64,000 bases of DNA from Vitis vinifera (GCF_030704535.1 NC_081823.1:3008501-3072500); one strand, 5' to 3'; positions 22,435-35,150 are shown, numbered from the stretch's first letter. Notes: a model not told the origin generated them from the letters alone. A program made the numbers and translations.

Positions 22435-22442
22435 CTCTCAAA

Positions 22443-23587
22443 TGCTTTTAATCTCAATATGATTGCTTTAAAATGATGTGACACTAGTGGTTTGTTAAAG
22501 ATAAGGAAAATTCTAGGGTACCTCTTCGGTACCAACAGAAAAGTTTTTCTAAGCCATTGGATGTTCAATATTACATTTGGTCATCCATTTTAAATTTGAA
22601 ATAAAAATTCCACTTAACCAGTTAAGGGAAGAACCGGTGGCCTTCTTTCTTCCTCCCTTCTCAACAATTTTTGGTTTAAATAAAATAAATATGAGATAAA
22701 AATAGAATTGAAAAAAAATAAAAATGATATAAAATTTGGAAACATATTTATTAACAAAAAAAAATCATCATCATCATATATCATAATTACATTATTTTAT
22801 TTTTAACAAATTATTAAACATTTAAATTCAACATAAAAATGAATATGGTAATATTTTAATATGAAATGAGTATTTTCATTAAAATTCAACATTTTGATAA
22901 TCATATGTAAAACTTAGGTAATTAGATCGTCTTAATTTTTTCCCGTACTCTCCAAATTTTACATTTTTTGAATTTAAGGTTTTTAAAGTTAAATTAGAAT
23001 AAAATAAATTACTAATACTCTTTTGAGTTACTAATGATAGTATTTTCCAAAATAAATTTGTAATTTCAAAAATTTTAAAACTAAAAATCAATATGAAAAA
23101 TGTGATGAAAGTACCAGACATGTATTTATCACATTTTTCATACGGTTCTCATATTTTTCGTACCCTAAATTATTTATATTTTTTAAATTTCATATTTACT
23201 TTTTAACTTGAAATAACAATAACATAGTTTAATAAGATTATTTTGAGTTATTATTGATAGAATTGTTACAAAAGAAATAAGAATTTTAAAATTTTAAAAT
23301 TGGAAATAATGTAAATTATCCTAAAAAAATTAGAAAATTAAAACACTAAAAAATTAGAGAGGATACGAAAAATGTGAGAAAAGGTATGAAGATTATGAGA
23401 AATCCTCACATTCTTCATACCCTACATCATATTCTCCATATCTTGAAATTTAAAATTTTTTCGAGTTTTTCCATTTAAAAATACAAATAATATTGTTTAT
23501 TGATACAAATCAAGCTTAGAAATGATGAAAACTATTTTCAAGAAAATTAAAAAAATTAAAACACTACGTAATTGTAAAATATTATAT
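22443..23587. other. AT-rich intergenic DNA
   Basis: No gene, RNA or clear mobile element was recognised. Confidence 0.5.
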
Positions 23588-23935
23588 TTTCAAAGTTTGT
23601 ACCTTCTTTTACAAAGTTTGTACTTTGTCTTAAAAGTTCGTACCCTCTCTTAAAAAGTTTGTACCCTATCTTAGAAAGTTCATATCCTATTTTAGAAAGT
23701 TCGTACCATATTTTAGAAAGTCCATACCATCTTTTAGAAAGTTCGTACAATGTCTTAGAAAGTTCGTACCCTTTTTTACAAAATTCGTACAATCTCTTAC
23801 AAAGTTTTAACCTCTCTTAGAAAGTTCGTAACCTCTCTTAGAAAGTTCGTACCCTATCTTAAAAAGTCCGTACCCTCTCTTACCATGTTCGTACAATCTC
23901 TTAGAAAGTTCGTACCATCTCTTACAAAATATTGA
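23588..23935. repeat. 21-bp minisatellite, about 16 units
   Basis: The unit is close to 'CTTAGAAAGTTCGTACCCT' plus two variable bases and is imperfect. Because the unit is divisible by three, the minus strand over the left part is an open heptapeptide repeat (YELSKIG-like). There is no start context, signal or homology to suggest a real protein. Confidence 0.85.
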
Positions 23936-24076
23936 TGACAATTTTATAACAAATGACTAAATGCTTTCAATTTGATTAATAATAACTCAAAAAAAAAATT
24001 AAAAAATCTAGATGTTATTAATCATTACATATTTAAATGTCATTTACCATGACATTTCTACCTACAATAGTTATAT

Positions 24077-24370
24077 GTGAATGGAAAAAAAAAAAATCAA
24101 ATGTTACCTTTTAACACTTGTAATCACTTGACATCCTTTAATACATATAAAACTTCATCTTCAAATTTAATCTATGAACAAAAAAAAAAAAAATTATATA
24201 AAAATATTAATAATAATTTGATAAGAAAATTTTATAATAAACTCATAAAAAATTCTAAAATCGTTATTTCACATCACATTTCTTCCTACAACAATTATAT
24301 TTGGATAAAAAAAATATCAAATATTACCTTTGATACTTGTAATCACTTGAAATCCTTCATCTTCTTCATA
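24077..24370 (+). repeat. Imperfect direct duplication, AT-rich
   Basis: The phrases 'AAATATTACCTTTGATACTT'-like and 'GTAATCACTTGA' occur twice, at about 24098-24135 and 24315-24352, with similar flanks. This is a local duplication in intergenic DNA with no coding meaning. Confidence 0.5.
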
Positions 24371-24805
24371 TAATACAAATTTTAAATTTTCTCTCTCAAA
24401 AAGTTTTAAACTTGATCTTGAAATTTGATTCATCAAAATACATCTTACATATTTTGTAATTTGGTAGTTGAAATTATTTAATTTTCATATTAAATTACTA
24501 TCCTTTTTTTATATATGAATAATGAGAGTATAAGAGTAGTTGGTAGGATTTTTTATAGATAAAGTTAGATAATGTATTAAATAACAAATTATATTTGATA
24601 TTTAATAATAAATTATAAAAAAATTGTAATATTTAAATATATATGAAATGTATGTAATTATTTCTCACCAACAAATCATCTTTATAATTTTATAAATTTT
24701 TTAATGATATATATTTTACACATGTCATTTTTTTATTGGGGTGAAATGTGGGTAAATACCCACGATGAAGAGTGCAACCTAAAGATAAAAGGCAACACGA
24801 CAATG

Positions 24806-24937
24806 CACGTGGGAGAAATCAGTTTTGGATTGGGTCGAATCTTACACGTAGGAAGTGACGTGGCAGTTAGGGTGAGATCCTTATCCTCCTTGTGCACGTC
24901 ACTTTAAATCTTGGGACTTTTCTTCACGTAACGACGT
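24806..24937. promoter_or_regulatory. Isolated cluster of six ACGT-core elements
   Basis: ACGT cores start at 24807, 24846, 24858, 24896, 24926 and 24934. They include GCACGTGGG, TGACGTGGCA, TGCACGTCAC and CGACGTCA. A TCCTTATCC (I-box-like) lies at about 24877-24886. The patch is much richer in GC than its surroundings. Such clusters are bound by bZIP and bHLH factors. No gene starts nearby; the next CDS is more than 5 kb to the right. Confidence 0.5.
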
Positions 24938-27630
24938 CAACCCCACGCGCTCTCTCCCCAAATGGTGGATAAAGTCGGAGTTACAGTTTAAATGAAAATA
25001 TATAATACTATTAAAAAAATTAAATTTGTTGATAAAAAAATTGACCTAAAATTATTTATAAGATATATTATATAATATATATATATATATATAAATTATT
25101 TTTAAAATTCTAAATATTTTAATCATAAATATGGTTAATTATAAAAATATTTTTATATTTTTTAATAGTGAATATTGAAATGTAATATAATTTTTATTTT
25201 AAATAATATATATTTTATTTTATAAACTAAATATATAACATAACATATTTCAAATCAAATATGGTTTTATAGTATGTTTGATTCCTAAAAAATTGTTTTT
25301 TCATATTTGGTTTTACTATAAAAAAATATAAAAAATAAAATATAATTAAAAATTATCAAAAAATTATATATTTTAAAATTATTTAATATTTATATAATGA
25401 AGTCTAATAAGTGAAATAAATTTAAAAAATATATAAAAATAATTTATTAAGTTTAAATCTATTTTTTATTTTCTTGCACTTTTTCCTTATTTTTATTTTT
25501 CCTTTAAATTTTTTTTGAACCAAACATATTCTTAAGTTTTTTCTAATTCACGTTATTATTATAAGTGAATACCCGAAAAAGAACTATTACTTATTTATTT
25601 TCTCTAAAACAATTATTATAAAAATGATATTAATAATAAATGTAGTTTAAGCTCTGAAAAGGCTCAATTTATGCGAGTATCATAACTTTCATCGTTATAA
25701 TATTCATTTATTTTTATTTTTTTTGTCTTCAATGCATTTTCTATTTTAATTTTATAAAATATAAAACAAATTCCACCTACCAAGTGCATGACACGTAAGA
25801 TCCACGAAATTTCCTCAGAAAATAATTATTCCATAAATTAATTAATTATTTGACCGGCTGGGGCACTTGCCAAGTTGCCAATAAGCTTGAAAATCTCCGC
25901 AAATTCCTTTCTAACCCCAATAATGTTAATAAATAATAATTTGGCAATAGTAAGAGTTGGAAAATATTTTTCCTTAGCCAGTAAAATTTTCTATGGATAA
26001 CTAACTGCTTTAGGTCCACACTTCTTGAACTTTTATTTTATTTTATTTATTTTTATTTTTTTATAGTCCTTGAGGTTTAAGTATAAATATACTAAGTCGT
26101 CATATTTTTCAAAATTTCTTGATTAGCATCATATAAATTTATTTTATATTTCATTTAAAAAAATATATAATTTAATTTTTATAAAATTATTAAACACTCC
26201 TATTTAAAATATTTTTACTAAAAATCTCTTTAAAAAATAATTTTTATATACAACATAAGTTTATAAGGATATTAATTAGTGAAATTTAAAATTAATGGTG
26301 GTCGGGTGTATTTACATCAAATCTTGATAGGTCTCAATGAAATTAACCTATAACAATAATTTAATAAATTTTATTAGATTTAGAGTTTTGCAAACATCTT
26401 TAAATATCGCAAAAAGTAAAATAGAGAGAAATTTTATTAGAAAAAAAAAAAAGGTTGTATTTGGTTCTAAAAATTTAAGGAAAAATGTGAAGAAAAAAAG
26501 AAGAGGAAAAGTAAAAGAAAATAAAAAATAAGTTTAAACCCAATAAAATTTATTTTTATTTTTATATTTCTTCAAACTTATTTTATTTATTTCCCTATAT
26601 TATATAAAGATTTAATAATTTTAAATCTATTTTTCTTTCCTTTTGTTTTCCTTTTCTCATTTTTTTCTTTAAATTTTTTGGTAACCAAAAATGGGGTGAA
26701 ATTTTTGAAGAAAAGAAAATTATTAATAAATATATTTATCTCGAATTTTCTCTACCTTTGTTTAATAAAGGGAAGATGGAAAATCATATAAAAATAAATA
26801 AGAAGGAAATTATCAAAAAAGATTAAAATATTCTTCCATTCTTAATAATTTCATTTTCTTTTTTCTTAAATGTTGTGTCTTTCTTAAATTTTTTCTCACA
26901 TTTTTTACAACGTTTGAAATATTAAAAAAAATCATTTTTCCATGAGAAGTCAAACCTCACGGTATTGATCGTCCCCAACAATTAGTACTGAAACCACACT
27001 ACCCCAATATGGACTATTCTCTTTGAAAAAATCATAAGAAAAAGATATTACTAAGTTAAGAACCAAAATTTTGGTATTATATCCTACAATTATTTTAAAA
27101 TTTGAGGCATATAAAAGAGAAATTTACAATATTACCCCTGTAATAGCACTTAACATAAATTAATAATTAACAACTTTACGCGTAAAAATATTTTATGGAA
27201 AACATTAAAAAGCACGTTACGTTGTGCATTAATTAATTACTTAGGTAGAAGGTTCTAGAAGCACAAATCCATTTTTTATTTTATTTTATTTGTTAAATGT
27301 CCTGTTACGTGCCATGTGGGCTGCGTCTTCGGTGGGGGCTGGCTGGGTCATATTTTTATACATAAGAAGTCATATTAATTTCCACATGTTGTGTAATGAG
27401 GTGGGCAGAAGAGATTAGATAATTTCGGTCTCCTTCTTCTATACGCTCATATCTTTATTTTTCTATTTTGTTGGTTTTAAATAAAAAAACGAAATGAATT
27501 TAATTTATAAATTATATTCTATTTAAATTCCTTTTTCTTTCTTCAAATAAAATAAAATTTAATTAAAATAAATTGGAAAAAAAAAAAAAAAAAGCGACGT
27601 AGAATCGGGGGAGGAATTAAAAGCGTGAAA
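24938..27630. other. AT-rich intergenic DNA
   Basis: There are long AT-rich stretches and a short (TA)n run near 25073-25092. No gene was recognised; ORFs here are Lys/Asn-rich low-complexity translations. Confidence 0.5.
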
Positions 27631-27635
27631 TGAAT

Positions 27636-27757
27636 GACACGTGGCGGATAATGAGTGGGTGGAAGTTAGAAAATGGTCAACATCAACCAATAGGAGAAGA
27701 GCTTCAGTTTGCCGTTTCAAGACGTAAAACGCGCTCCGCCCCGCTGTCTTTATATAC
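27636..27757 (+). promoter_or_regulatory. Promoter of the RMA-type RING gene: G-box/ABRE, CCAAT box, TATA box
   Basis: GACACGTGGC (27636-27645) is a strong G-box/ABRE. CCAAT lies at 27687-27691 and TATATA at 27751-27756. Transcription should start near 27785. The G-box suggests ABA, stress or light control, which is an inference from motif knowledge. Confidence 0.65.
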
Positions 27758-27870
27758 AACGCCCTTTTTCATCGCCGGTCATCATCTCTCTCTACTACGT
27801 TCGCTTTTCGCCGTGAGGATTTTGCTACGAAGTAATCGATTCCGTGTTCTTCATCCTTGTTTTGACTCCG

Positions 27871-30273
27871 GTGCGTTTCTCACACTAGCCAGTATTATTT
27901 ATTTAATTTCTTTGGATTGTGGTGTTTTTTAAGTTTTGTTTGTTTGGATGTTGGAGAATGAGAGGGAATGGAATCTTTGGGGTATTTTTTTCCTGCATTT
28001 TCCCTTTCTTTTTTACTTGTATTTTGTGAAGTCCGAATGGAGCGTCATTGTTTTGTTTTTTGTAATGTTGAAATGTGGAGATTTGTTGGATCTTTCTATG
28101 AGTTTCTGTTTGGATCTCGGGAAAGGAAAAGGAAATGCTGAAAATGGCTTGAGAAAAGGATCAGAAAGAACGAGAAAAATAGGAGGAAAAGCTTCTGTTG
28201 TCAAGCTAGTTTCTCAAATTTCTGTTCATGTCCTTTAGTCTTTTGAGTCTTTTGATGGTCGAGCCTAATAATTACTTTATTTAAAGAATTTTTTAGTGTG
28301 TTTGAATCTTTCTTCTGGAAAAAGCTTGAATTGAAGCGCAGGAAAGAAATGATTTTCCCTGGTAAAGTTTATCTTGGGATTTGGCTTTCAATTGGTATGT
28401 AGGGGAATTAGACTTAACAGTTCTGCCATTTGGTTTGGACGAGTTTAGCATTGTGTTCTCTGGGTCCTAAATGATGAAAATCTAGGCTCTGTTTCTGAAA
28501 AATGCTGAAAACAGACATTAAAGGAACCTTAACATTTGAAATTTGAATCTTATGTTCCCTCTATGCTGAAAAATCTCTCTCTACTTCCATTTGGATTTTG
28601 TTGAATTGAAAAGCTTAAGCCAGAAATTTAAAGCAAAAGAAATGTCACTGATCTTTTGGTCTTGTTTCATCTGCATCTCTTGGTTTTAAAATTGTTTTTC
28701 CATTATTTATGAACCATTTCTGGTTCTTTAATTCAGGCTTTTTTTTCTTTTTTCCATATGAAAAAAAGGGAGGAGGTCATTGCCTTATTTGTCTTGTTGG
28801 GATGCCAACCCTAGTTTTCCAACTTTTTTTTTTTCCTGTTTTTCTTCCATAAAAAATTTGCAATATATAGCGGAGGTGATCTGGAATCAAGAATCAAGGC
28901 AGGCAGATTTGGGGCAAAAACTGCCTAAACCTTGTTGCGGGGCCTTCAGAGAGAAAATCATTATTCTTTAGCTAGCTTGTTTTCTCGTCATCCGAGGATT
29001 ATTAGGGGGTTCATTAGATTTTATTTTATTTTTGGAGGAAATTAACTGCGATAGAACGTGGCAATTTTTCTTGTTAGGTTCTCATATTGCAGTTTTTAAA
29101 CACTTGCAGGTGTTTCAATTTGCCCTCAACTACCCTGGTCGTCTTTGGGTATTCGGGCAGAAGGTTCTTGTGAAGACTAGTCATTTCTTCACTAACTACC
29201 CTGGTCATCTTTGGGTATTCGGGTAGGAAGTTCTTTGTTTTTGACTAGTCATTTCTTGACTGTTTCTTGTGTAGAGGGTTTCACATGTATAGTAAAGCAG
29301 AAAGATACCTAATACCCACAAAGCTAATATCATGATTAAATCGTTAGGTCAGCAATCTCAATTCCAGAATAAATATTTTACCAAACTTCTGACCTGAAGA
29401 AGTTGATCTCTCCGCATTGGTCCAAAATCTTACAGTAAAATTAGTTTCCCATTTTCTGTATTTGGTGACCCACTTTTACGTTTCTAGAGCCCACAGGGCC
29501 CTTGCTTTACTTTTGAATTTTCTATTTGAATTACCATCATTCCGGTCTTGACCTTTGAACAAAAAGTAGTTGTTTGTCACATATTTCTAGATCATGATAT
29601 GGAGGCTTAAGTAATGTTATTGAAAACTCAAGCATTGTTAGGTTGCCATTGCTAGAAGGTCAAAGAAATCAAAGCCAAATTTCAAAACCATTGAATTCTG
29701 TAATACCAGTAATTTTTTTATTTTAGGTATGCTTGAAAATGCTTACCTGGGAATGGTCACTTGGGCTGCTGGTACTGGTCAATTCTCTTTTTTTCTTCTG
29801 AAGGGTTAGAACAAAAAGAGGAGCGTCAGGCTTCCAACCCATTTTGCGATGCCAGTACCTTACCGGTTGTCCTTTAGTGTTCTTAATGGGGCAGTAATGA
29901 AGGGAGGTGGGGAAGGAAGAGCTATTGTAGGGACCCGTCATTGCCTATTCAAAGGGAAAGAAAAATATGTTTTAGGTACCCATCATTTGTCTGCATTTTA
30001 GATAGGCATTTGTGGATAGGGGGAATATTTTCCTGTTGGATTTCTTGTTATTAATTTGAAGCCGGCCTGGCTGATTCACATTTCTCTGTCCTTTTTGTTT
30101 ACTGAGTCTCTTCCCCTCATCCAGCAGCGTATTATTTGAGAATTTATGGTCTTTGTTTCACATGTTAGTGCCTGTTTAGATGCTCAGGAAATCTACTACA
30201 TAAACTAAAGGTCCTTTATCCTTTTTTTTTTTTTACCATTTCCATGTGCTAAGAGGACCCTGTTTTGAAACAG
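27871..30273 (+). other. Intron in the 5' leader of the RMA-type gene
   Basis: A leader exon of about 85 bases ends at CTCCG/GTGCGT (27870/27871). The likely acceptor is TTTGAAACAG (30273), six bases upstream of the ATG; an alternative AG lies near 30253. The intron is T-rich and contains a 65-bp tandem duplication (29125-29270). The placement is inferred from promoter and splice motifs and has no transcript support here. Confidence 0.55.
29125..29270 (+). repeat. Tandem duplication, about 70-bp unit, two copies
   Basis: 'AACTACCCTGGTCGTCTTTG' and 'AACTACCCTGGTCATCTTTG', each followed by GGTATTCGGG and a GACTAGTCATTTCTT block. Confidence 0.85.
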
Positions 30274-30278
30274 ATCGC

Positions 30279-31040
30279 ATGGCCTTAGAACAGGACTTCC
30301 CAGAGCTTGCAGCACAACACGAATCTGACGGAGATGTTTCACTCCAGAAAAAATGGAAAGCCATCTCAGCTTCAGAAGCTGCCTCGGAAAATTCTAATGG
30401 CAGTTTTGATTGCAACATCTGCTTAGACTCTGCCCATGACCCCGTCGTCACCCTCTGTGGCCACTTGTACTGCTGGCCCTGCATATACAAGTGGCTCCAT
30501 GTCCAGAGCACCTCCCCTGTTACAGAGCAGCAGCAGAACTGCCCCGTCTGTAAAGCCAACATCTCCCACACTTCACTAGTCCCCCTTTACGGCCGTGGCC
30601 CATCCCCATCTGAATCAGAAACAAAGAAGCTCCACGTTGGCCCTGCTATACCCCGCAGGCCGCCAGCTCATGGGGTGCACACGTTGATAACTACGACTAC
30701 TTCAGCCTCTTTGAACTCTCATCCAAGTCGGCATCTTCATCCTAATCCTTTCCAGTCACATTCACAATACTTTCCCCACCCTTATGGTGGTTATGCTGCC
30801 ACTCCAACATTGACCAGCGTATTGAATCCAACTATTGGGATGTTTGGAGAGATGGTTTTCTCTAGGATGTTTGGGAGCTCAGACACAAGTTTGTTCGCCT
30901 ATCCCTATCCGAATACTTATCCTCTGATGGCCAGTGCCAATCCTAGGATGAGAAGGCAGGAAATGCAGCTAGACAGATGTCTCAACAGAGTATCCATCTT
31001 TCTCTTCTGTTGCTTTATTCTTTGTCTTCTCTCGTTCTGA
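30279..31040 (+). CDS. RMA1: RMA-type RING E3 ubiquitin ligase, ER membrane-anchored
   Basis: 253 residues from ATG 30279 (MALEQDFPEL). An upstream in-frame GTG was not used as the start because an intron acceptor lies just before the ATG. A C3HC4 RING follows: CNICLDSAHDPVVTLCGHLY, CWPCIYKW and CPVC, at about residues 47-93. After it is a QNCPVCKA block, then a Pro/His/Ser-rich linker. The C-terminus is a hydrophobic anchor (VSIFLFCCFILCLLSF). Plant RMA proteins are homologues of animal RNF5 and work at the ER in protein quality control and aquaporin turnover. Length and layout fit the family. The coding region is one exon and intact; the leader carries an intron. Confidence 0.93.
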   Translation: MALEQDFPELAAQHESDGDVSLQKKWKAISASEAASENSNGSFDCNICLDSAHDPVVTLCGHLYCWPCIYKWLHVQSTSPVTEQQQNCPVCKANISHTSLVPLYGRGPSPSESETKKLHVGPAIPRRPPAHGVHTLITTTTSASLNSHPSRHLHPNPFQSHSQYFPHPYGGYAATPTLTSVLNPTIGMFGEMVFSRMFGSSDTSLFAYPYPNTYPLMASANPRMRRQEMQLDRCLNRVSIFLFCCFILCLLSF

Positions 31041-31885
31041 CTTCATTCTTCCACCCCTCTCACCCTTTGTAAAGATGTAAAAAATCGTAAGATTAAAGTT
31101 TGTTTGTCCAAATTACGGAATCAATTAGTCATGTATGCTGTAAGAGATATTGCAGAAAAAGAACTCTCTTGTGAGTCTTCTTATTTGTACATAAGACCCT
31201 TTACTTGTGTTGGAAGTGAGGCTTTATAAACATCCCTCATAAGATCTCTTCTTGTTTCTCATTTGTTTGCATCCCTCGTAAGATTTTGGTATTATCTCTA
31301 TCCATGTTCATTTTGCTTTGGTTTGTTTGGTCAAAAGTTCTTTATAGGTAATCACTACTCTTGAGAAATAAGTAAAAAGTGGTGTATCCAAATTCACACT
31401 ACTTTATTTTACCTATTTCACCTTCCTAAACAAGGTTAGGTTATTTACATGTTAGAGCAAAGGGTGGAAATAATTTTGCAGAATCTATGGAAGAAATTAT
31501 TTGAATATTTATAATTAAATGTTGTATAAGCTACACTAATCTTGAGGGAAAAAAAAAAGATCAATTGAAGTGGTAATTGGTTTGTATGTGTAATGGAAAG
31601 GAGGGGGTTTGGGGGAGGAGACAAGAGGTTTCAAATATGCCTTTTCCTCAGGAGGTCTCTCTAATGGTTTTCACCATAGGCCTTTGGTAGTATTGTTGGA
31701 ACTTCGTGAAGAATTAAGGGATGTGTTTTTCTAGGAAGTTTCACGAGCAGAGTGTTTTAGGAGAAGCTTAAATCTTGATTCCTAAGAAGTGGGAAAGCCT
31801 ATATAAACTTCTAGTAGGATTTTGAGTAATGATATATTCAAGAAAATAGTTGGAAGAATAGTATCCAATGCTTAGAATGCTATTC
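31041..31885. other. 3' flank of the RMA gene
   Basis: This holds the likely 3' UTR and terminator, then unannotated intergenic DNA. No gene was seen. Confidence 0.5.
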
Positions 31886-32792
31886 TTGAAACTTATGTTT
31901 AAATTGGTCTCTTTGGTGCCACGCAGACACCATGTCATTAAAAAATATTTTTTTTTTATCATTTTAGTTAAAGCTTCAGTTGACAACTTAGACTTCATTT
32001 TTGAAGTGAAGCCGCAGTTGCCAACTAAGACTTCATTTTTAAACTGAAGTCTCAATTGGCAATTAAGACTTTATTTTTGAACTAAAGCCGCATTTGACAA
32101 TTGAGGCTTCATTTTTGAACTGAAGTCGTTGCACATGAAGACTTTAGTTATTTTTTTTAAAATTTAAATTAAATATCTTAAACTAATAAATTACACAATT
32201 TTATATATTATTTATATGTTATATAATTTATTATTTTAAGATTATTAATTTATTAATAAATAAAATATTCATTTATAATATCTTCTATTTATCAATTTAT
32301 GTTTGTTGAAGTAATACTAGATTCTTAAGTTTAAATATAAATAATTTATTATTTAAGTATATTTTTTAAATTTCAATCATAAATTGTAATTTAATAATTT
32401 TTAATTAAATTTTTAATACTAGATTTTTAAGTTTAAATATAAATAATTTATTATTAAAGTATATTTTAAAAATTTTAATTATAAATTGTAATTTAATAAT
32501 TTTAAATTAAATTTTAAATTTAAAAAAAATTAACTAAAGCTTTAGTTGGCAACCACGGTTTTAGTTCAAAAATAAAGTCTCAGTTGACAACTGTGGCTTT
32601 AATTCAAAAATGAAGCCTTAGTTATCAATTGAGGCTTCAGTTTAAAAATGAAGCTTTAAGTGGCAACTACAGCTCCAATTCAAAAATGAAGTCTTAGTTG
32701 AGGCTTTAACTAAAATGATGAAAAAAAAATTATTTTTTAATAATATGGCGCTTACGTGGCACCAAAGAGACCAATTTGAACATAAGTTTCAA
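31886..32792. mobile_element. Foldback/MITE-like element with long inverted repeats
   Basis: The outer ends TTGAAACTTATG and CATAAGTTTCAA are inverted. They continue inward through AAATTGGTCTCTTTGGTGCCACG and its complement, an ATTTTTTTT block, and about 200 bp of arms. Each arm is built of roughly 40-bp tandem units ('GAAGTCTCAGTTGACAACT'-like, with 'TTCATTTTTGAACTGAAG'). The core (32160-32520) is AT-rich with an internal duplication of about 115 bp. No transposase and no clear target duplication were found. Confidence 0.75.
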
Positions 32793-32811
32793 AAAGTGGT
32801 TAGATCTTATA

Positions 32812-33056
32812 TTTTTTTTTTAATAAATGTGTCATTTTGACCTAAAACTTGTCTTTCATTGTCAAACCCTTAATACTCTTCATGGCCAAACCCTTAATGC
32901 TCTACATGGCCAAACCTTGGGTGGTGATTGTCCACAACAATTAACACTAAGTAAATTCAGGGTATCATTAATGATAGGATTCAAACCCAAAATCATGTGT
33001 TATTTATTAGGGTCATACTTCTCAATGTTTACCCTAACCAATTGGCCTATCCTGAT
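32812..33056 (-). mobile_element. tRNA-derived SINE, minus orientation
   Basis: The complement begins GGCCAATTGGTTAGGGTA (A-box-like). It carries GGGTTTGAATCC (B box) and TAATGATACCCTGAATTTAC, and ends at an A-run (T-run 32812-32822 on the plus strand). It is the same family as the copies at 48254 and 63738. Its 3' part has a local repeat of 'TTTGGCCATG' units. Confidence 0.6.
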
Positions 33057-34478
33057 GGGTCGTGTTGATGAATCATATCAAACTTTATTTTTGAGCTATA
33101 CTCGATTTTCATAAATTATTAAGGAAAAAAAAAAACTAAAAATATGATTTTCTCATATTTAATTTTATTATGAAAAATATATATAAAAAAAGTCGAATAT
33201 AATTAAAATGACTAAGAAACTTATGTATTTGAAATTTATTTTATCTTCATATATAAAAGTTAAATAAATGAAATGAATTTGAAGTAAGATATACATATAA
33301 ATTAGTAACTTTAATTTTTTAATTTTTTAATTTTTTTTTTTGTTTTTTGTACTTTCCCTTATACTTTCTTTTCCTACATTTTCCTTCAAACTTTTTGGAA
33401 CTAAACATAACCTTAATGGTTTGGGATAAGGATAACACCACACAAGTTTTCATTGGGCTTTCATCTCATTCATGTAAATCTTTTCTTATTCTTATTTCAA
33501 TCATTTTTATAACTTATTTCCTTTTTAGAAGAAGCCTTTTTAATTATTTTATATAAGTTAAAAACAGGGAAAAAATATTATATTAAATTATTTTTAATAT
33601 ATTGATAATATAGATAGATAGAGGCAAACGACCCATCATGGACCCTTCTTGTGTTTAAAAAATGTTTTATTTTCACTCACTCTTCATATTTTTATAATTA
33701 TTTTTTAAAATAACCTCTAAAAAATAATTGAAAATATTAAAATATATGATAAAAAATACCCTATTTTGAGAATAAGTTCTTAAACAACCATTTTTGTATG
33801 AAAAATAATTTTTTATTTTTTTAAGAATCAAAATATTTTTTAAAACAATTTTCAAACAAACTCGTAAATACTACTTTGTACTCTTGGTCTACTAAAATTT
33901 TATGCTTTTAGTTATTTTTGTGATGTTGTCAAGTAGAGCACATATATTTGATATATATATATATATCAATTAAGGAAGTTATATTGGTTAAAAGTGTAAG
34001 TTATAACTATTAAAAGTGTGTAGTAAAATTTAGGCTATTAGAAGATGATATAAACAAATAAGATTAAGATATAGCGATACAAATGAATAAGATTTAGATA
34101 TAAAGACGTAGAATTTGAAGATGTATGCATAACACCACCTAATCTATTGTGCCTTTTTGGTACCTATTGAAAAGGTACCTTTTAGCACGTAATAGAATCA
34201 TGGTATGTAATAACTATTTTTTAAAGTTATATTTGGTTTAAAATTTTTTAAAGGAAAATGTAATAAAAATAAAATCAAGAAAAAAATTATTGATTTGGTA
34301 GAAAGGAAAAAAATAAAAGTGAATGAAAATTTAAAATCTATTTAAAATCAATAAATTATTTTTATATATTATTTCAAATTCATTTGACTTATTTTAACTC
34401 TTCTATATAAAGTATAAATAATTAAAAAAAACAAAAGATTTTAACTAATTTTAATTATATATGATTTTATTTTATATT

Positions 34479-34482
<4 letters not shown>
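33057..34482. other. AT-rich intergenic DNA
   Basis: No gene was recognised. Around 33690-33870 there is a MITE-like AT-rich stretch similar in style to 4860-5160. Confidence 0.45.

Positions 34483-34521
<39 letters not shown>
34483..34521. repeat. (AT)n microsatellite
   Basis: About 19 units of AT. Confidence 0.95.
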
Positions 34522-34527
<6 letters not shown>

Positions 34528-34867
34528 CATTTATTTTCCTTGAATCACACACAACATTGAAGATAATTTATTTTGTTTGCCACAACATATTTTTTTTTAA
34601 ATAACTTCTTTAATTTGTAAGTGTAATTACAATTCATCCTATCATTTTCCTCCTTACTTTTTACATATTTTATTGGTTTTTGTTTGGTTTGAGACATCAC
34701 AAAATAATATTTATAATTATCTTAATGACATATTTGGAATTCTAAAATAAGAAATAAGCATAGAAAATTCTTCCATTTTGTATTTACCACTTCATTTCAA
34801 TTACTTATTAGAAACAAAAATAAAAATAAAAAATTCATTTGAATTATTTATTAGAAATAAAATGTAA

Positions 34868-35150
34868 GGACTAACTCTCAATTGTGTAAATATTGTCATC
34901 TCTAAATTTAAGAGCTCTCAAGGCTTTAAAACACATCTACATAATTAAGAAGAACCCAACTCTTATATGGACATAAACAAATCCTCATATCGGGGTTGAA
35001 AATCAGTTCTAAAACCACTTATAACAATCCACATTCAACCATGTAGATATTATCTGTTTTAGGTTTAAGGGGTTCTCACGATTTTAAAACACATATATAT
35101 GGTTAAGAAGAACTCAAACTTATATAGCATTATGAACTTTCTCCTCTATT
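34868..35150. repeat. Two degenerate copies of a dispersed LTR-like repeat
   Basis: The phrases 'GTAGATATTATCTGTTTTAG', 'CTCACGATTTTAAAACACAT' and 'GGTTAAGAAGAACTCAAACT' occur twice with changes (left copy 34880-34965, right copy 35040-35130). This phrase order is common in plant intergenic repeats. Confidence 0.6.

Noticed and set aside
23588..23935. Possible CRISPR-like array
   Set aside because: Units are contiguous 21-mers without spacers, in plant DNA; it is a minisatellite.
26337..26531. 64-codon Lys/Asn-rich ORF
   Set aside because: Low-complexity translation of AT-rich intergenic DNA with no start context or conserved pattern.
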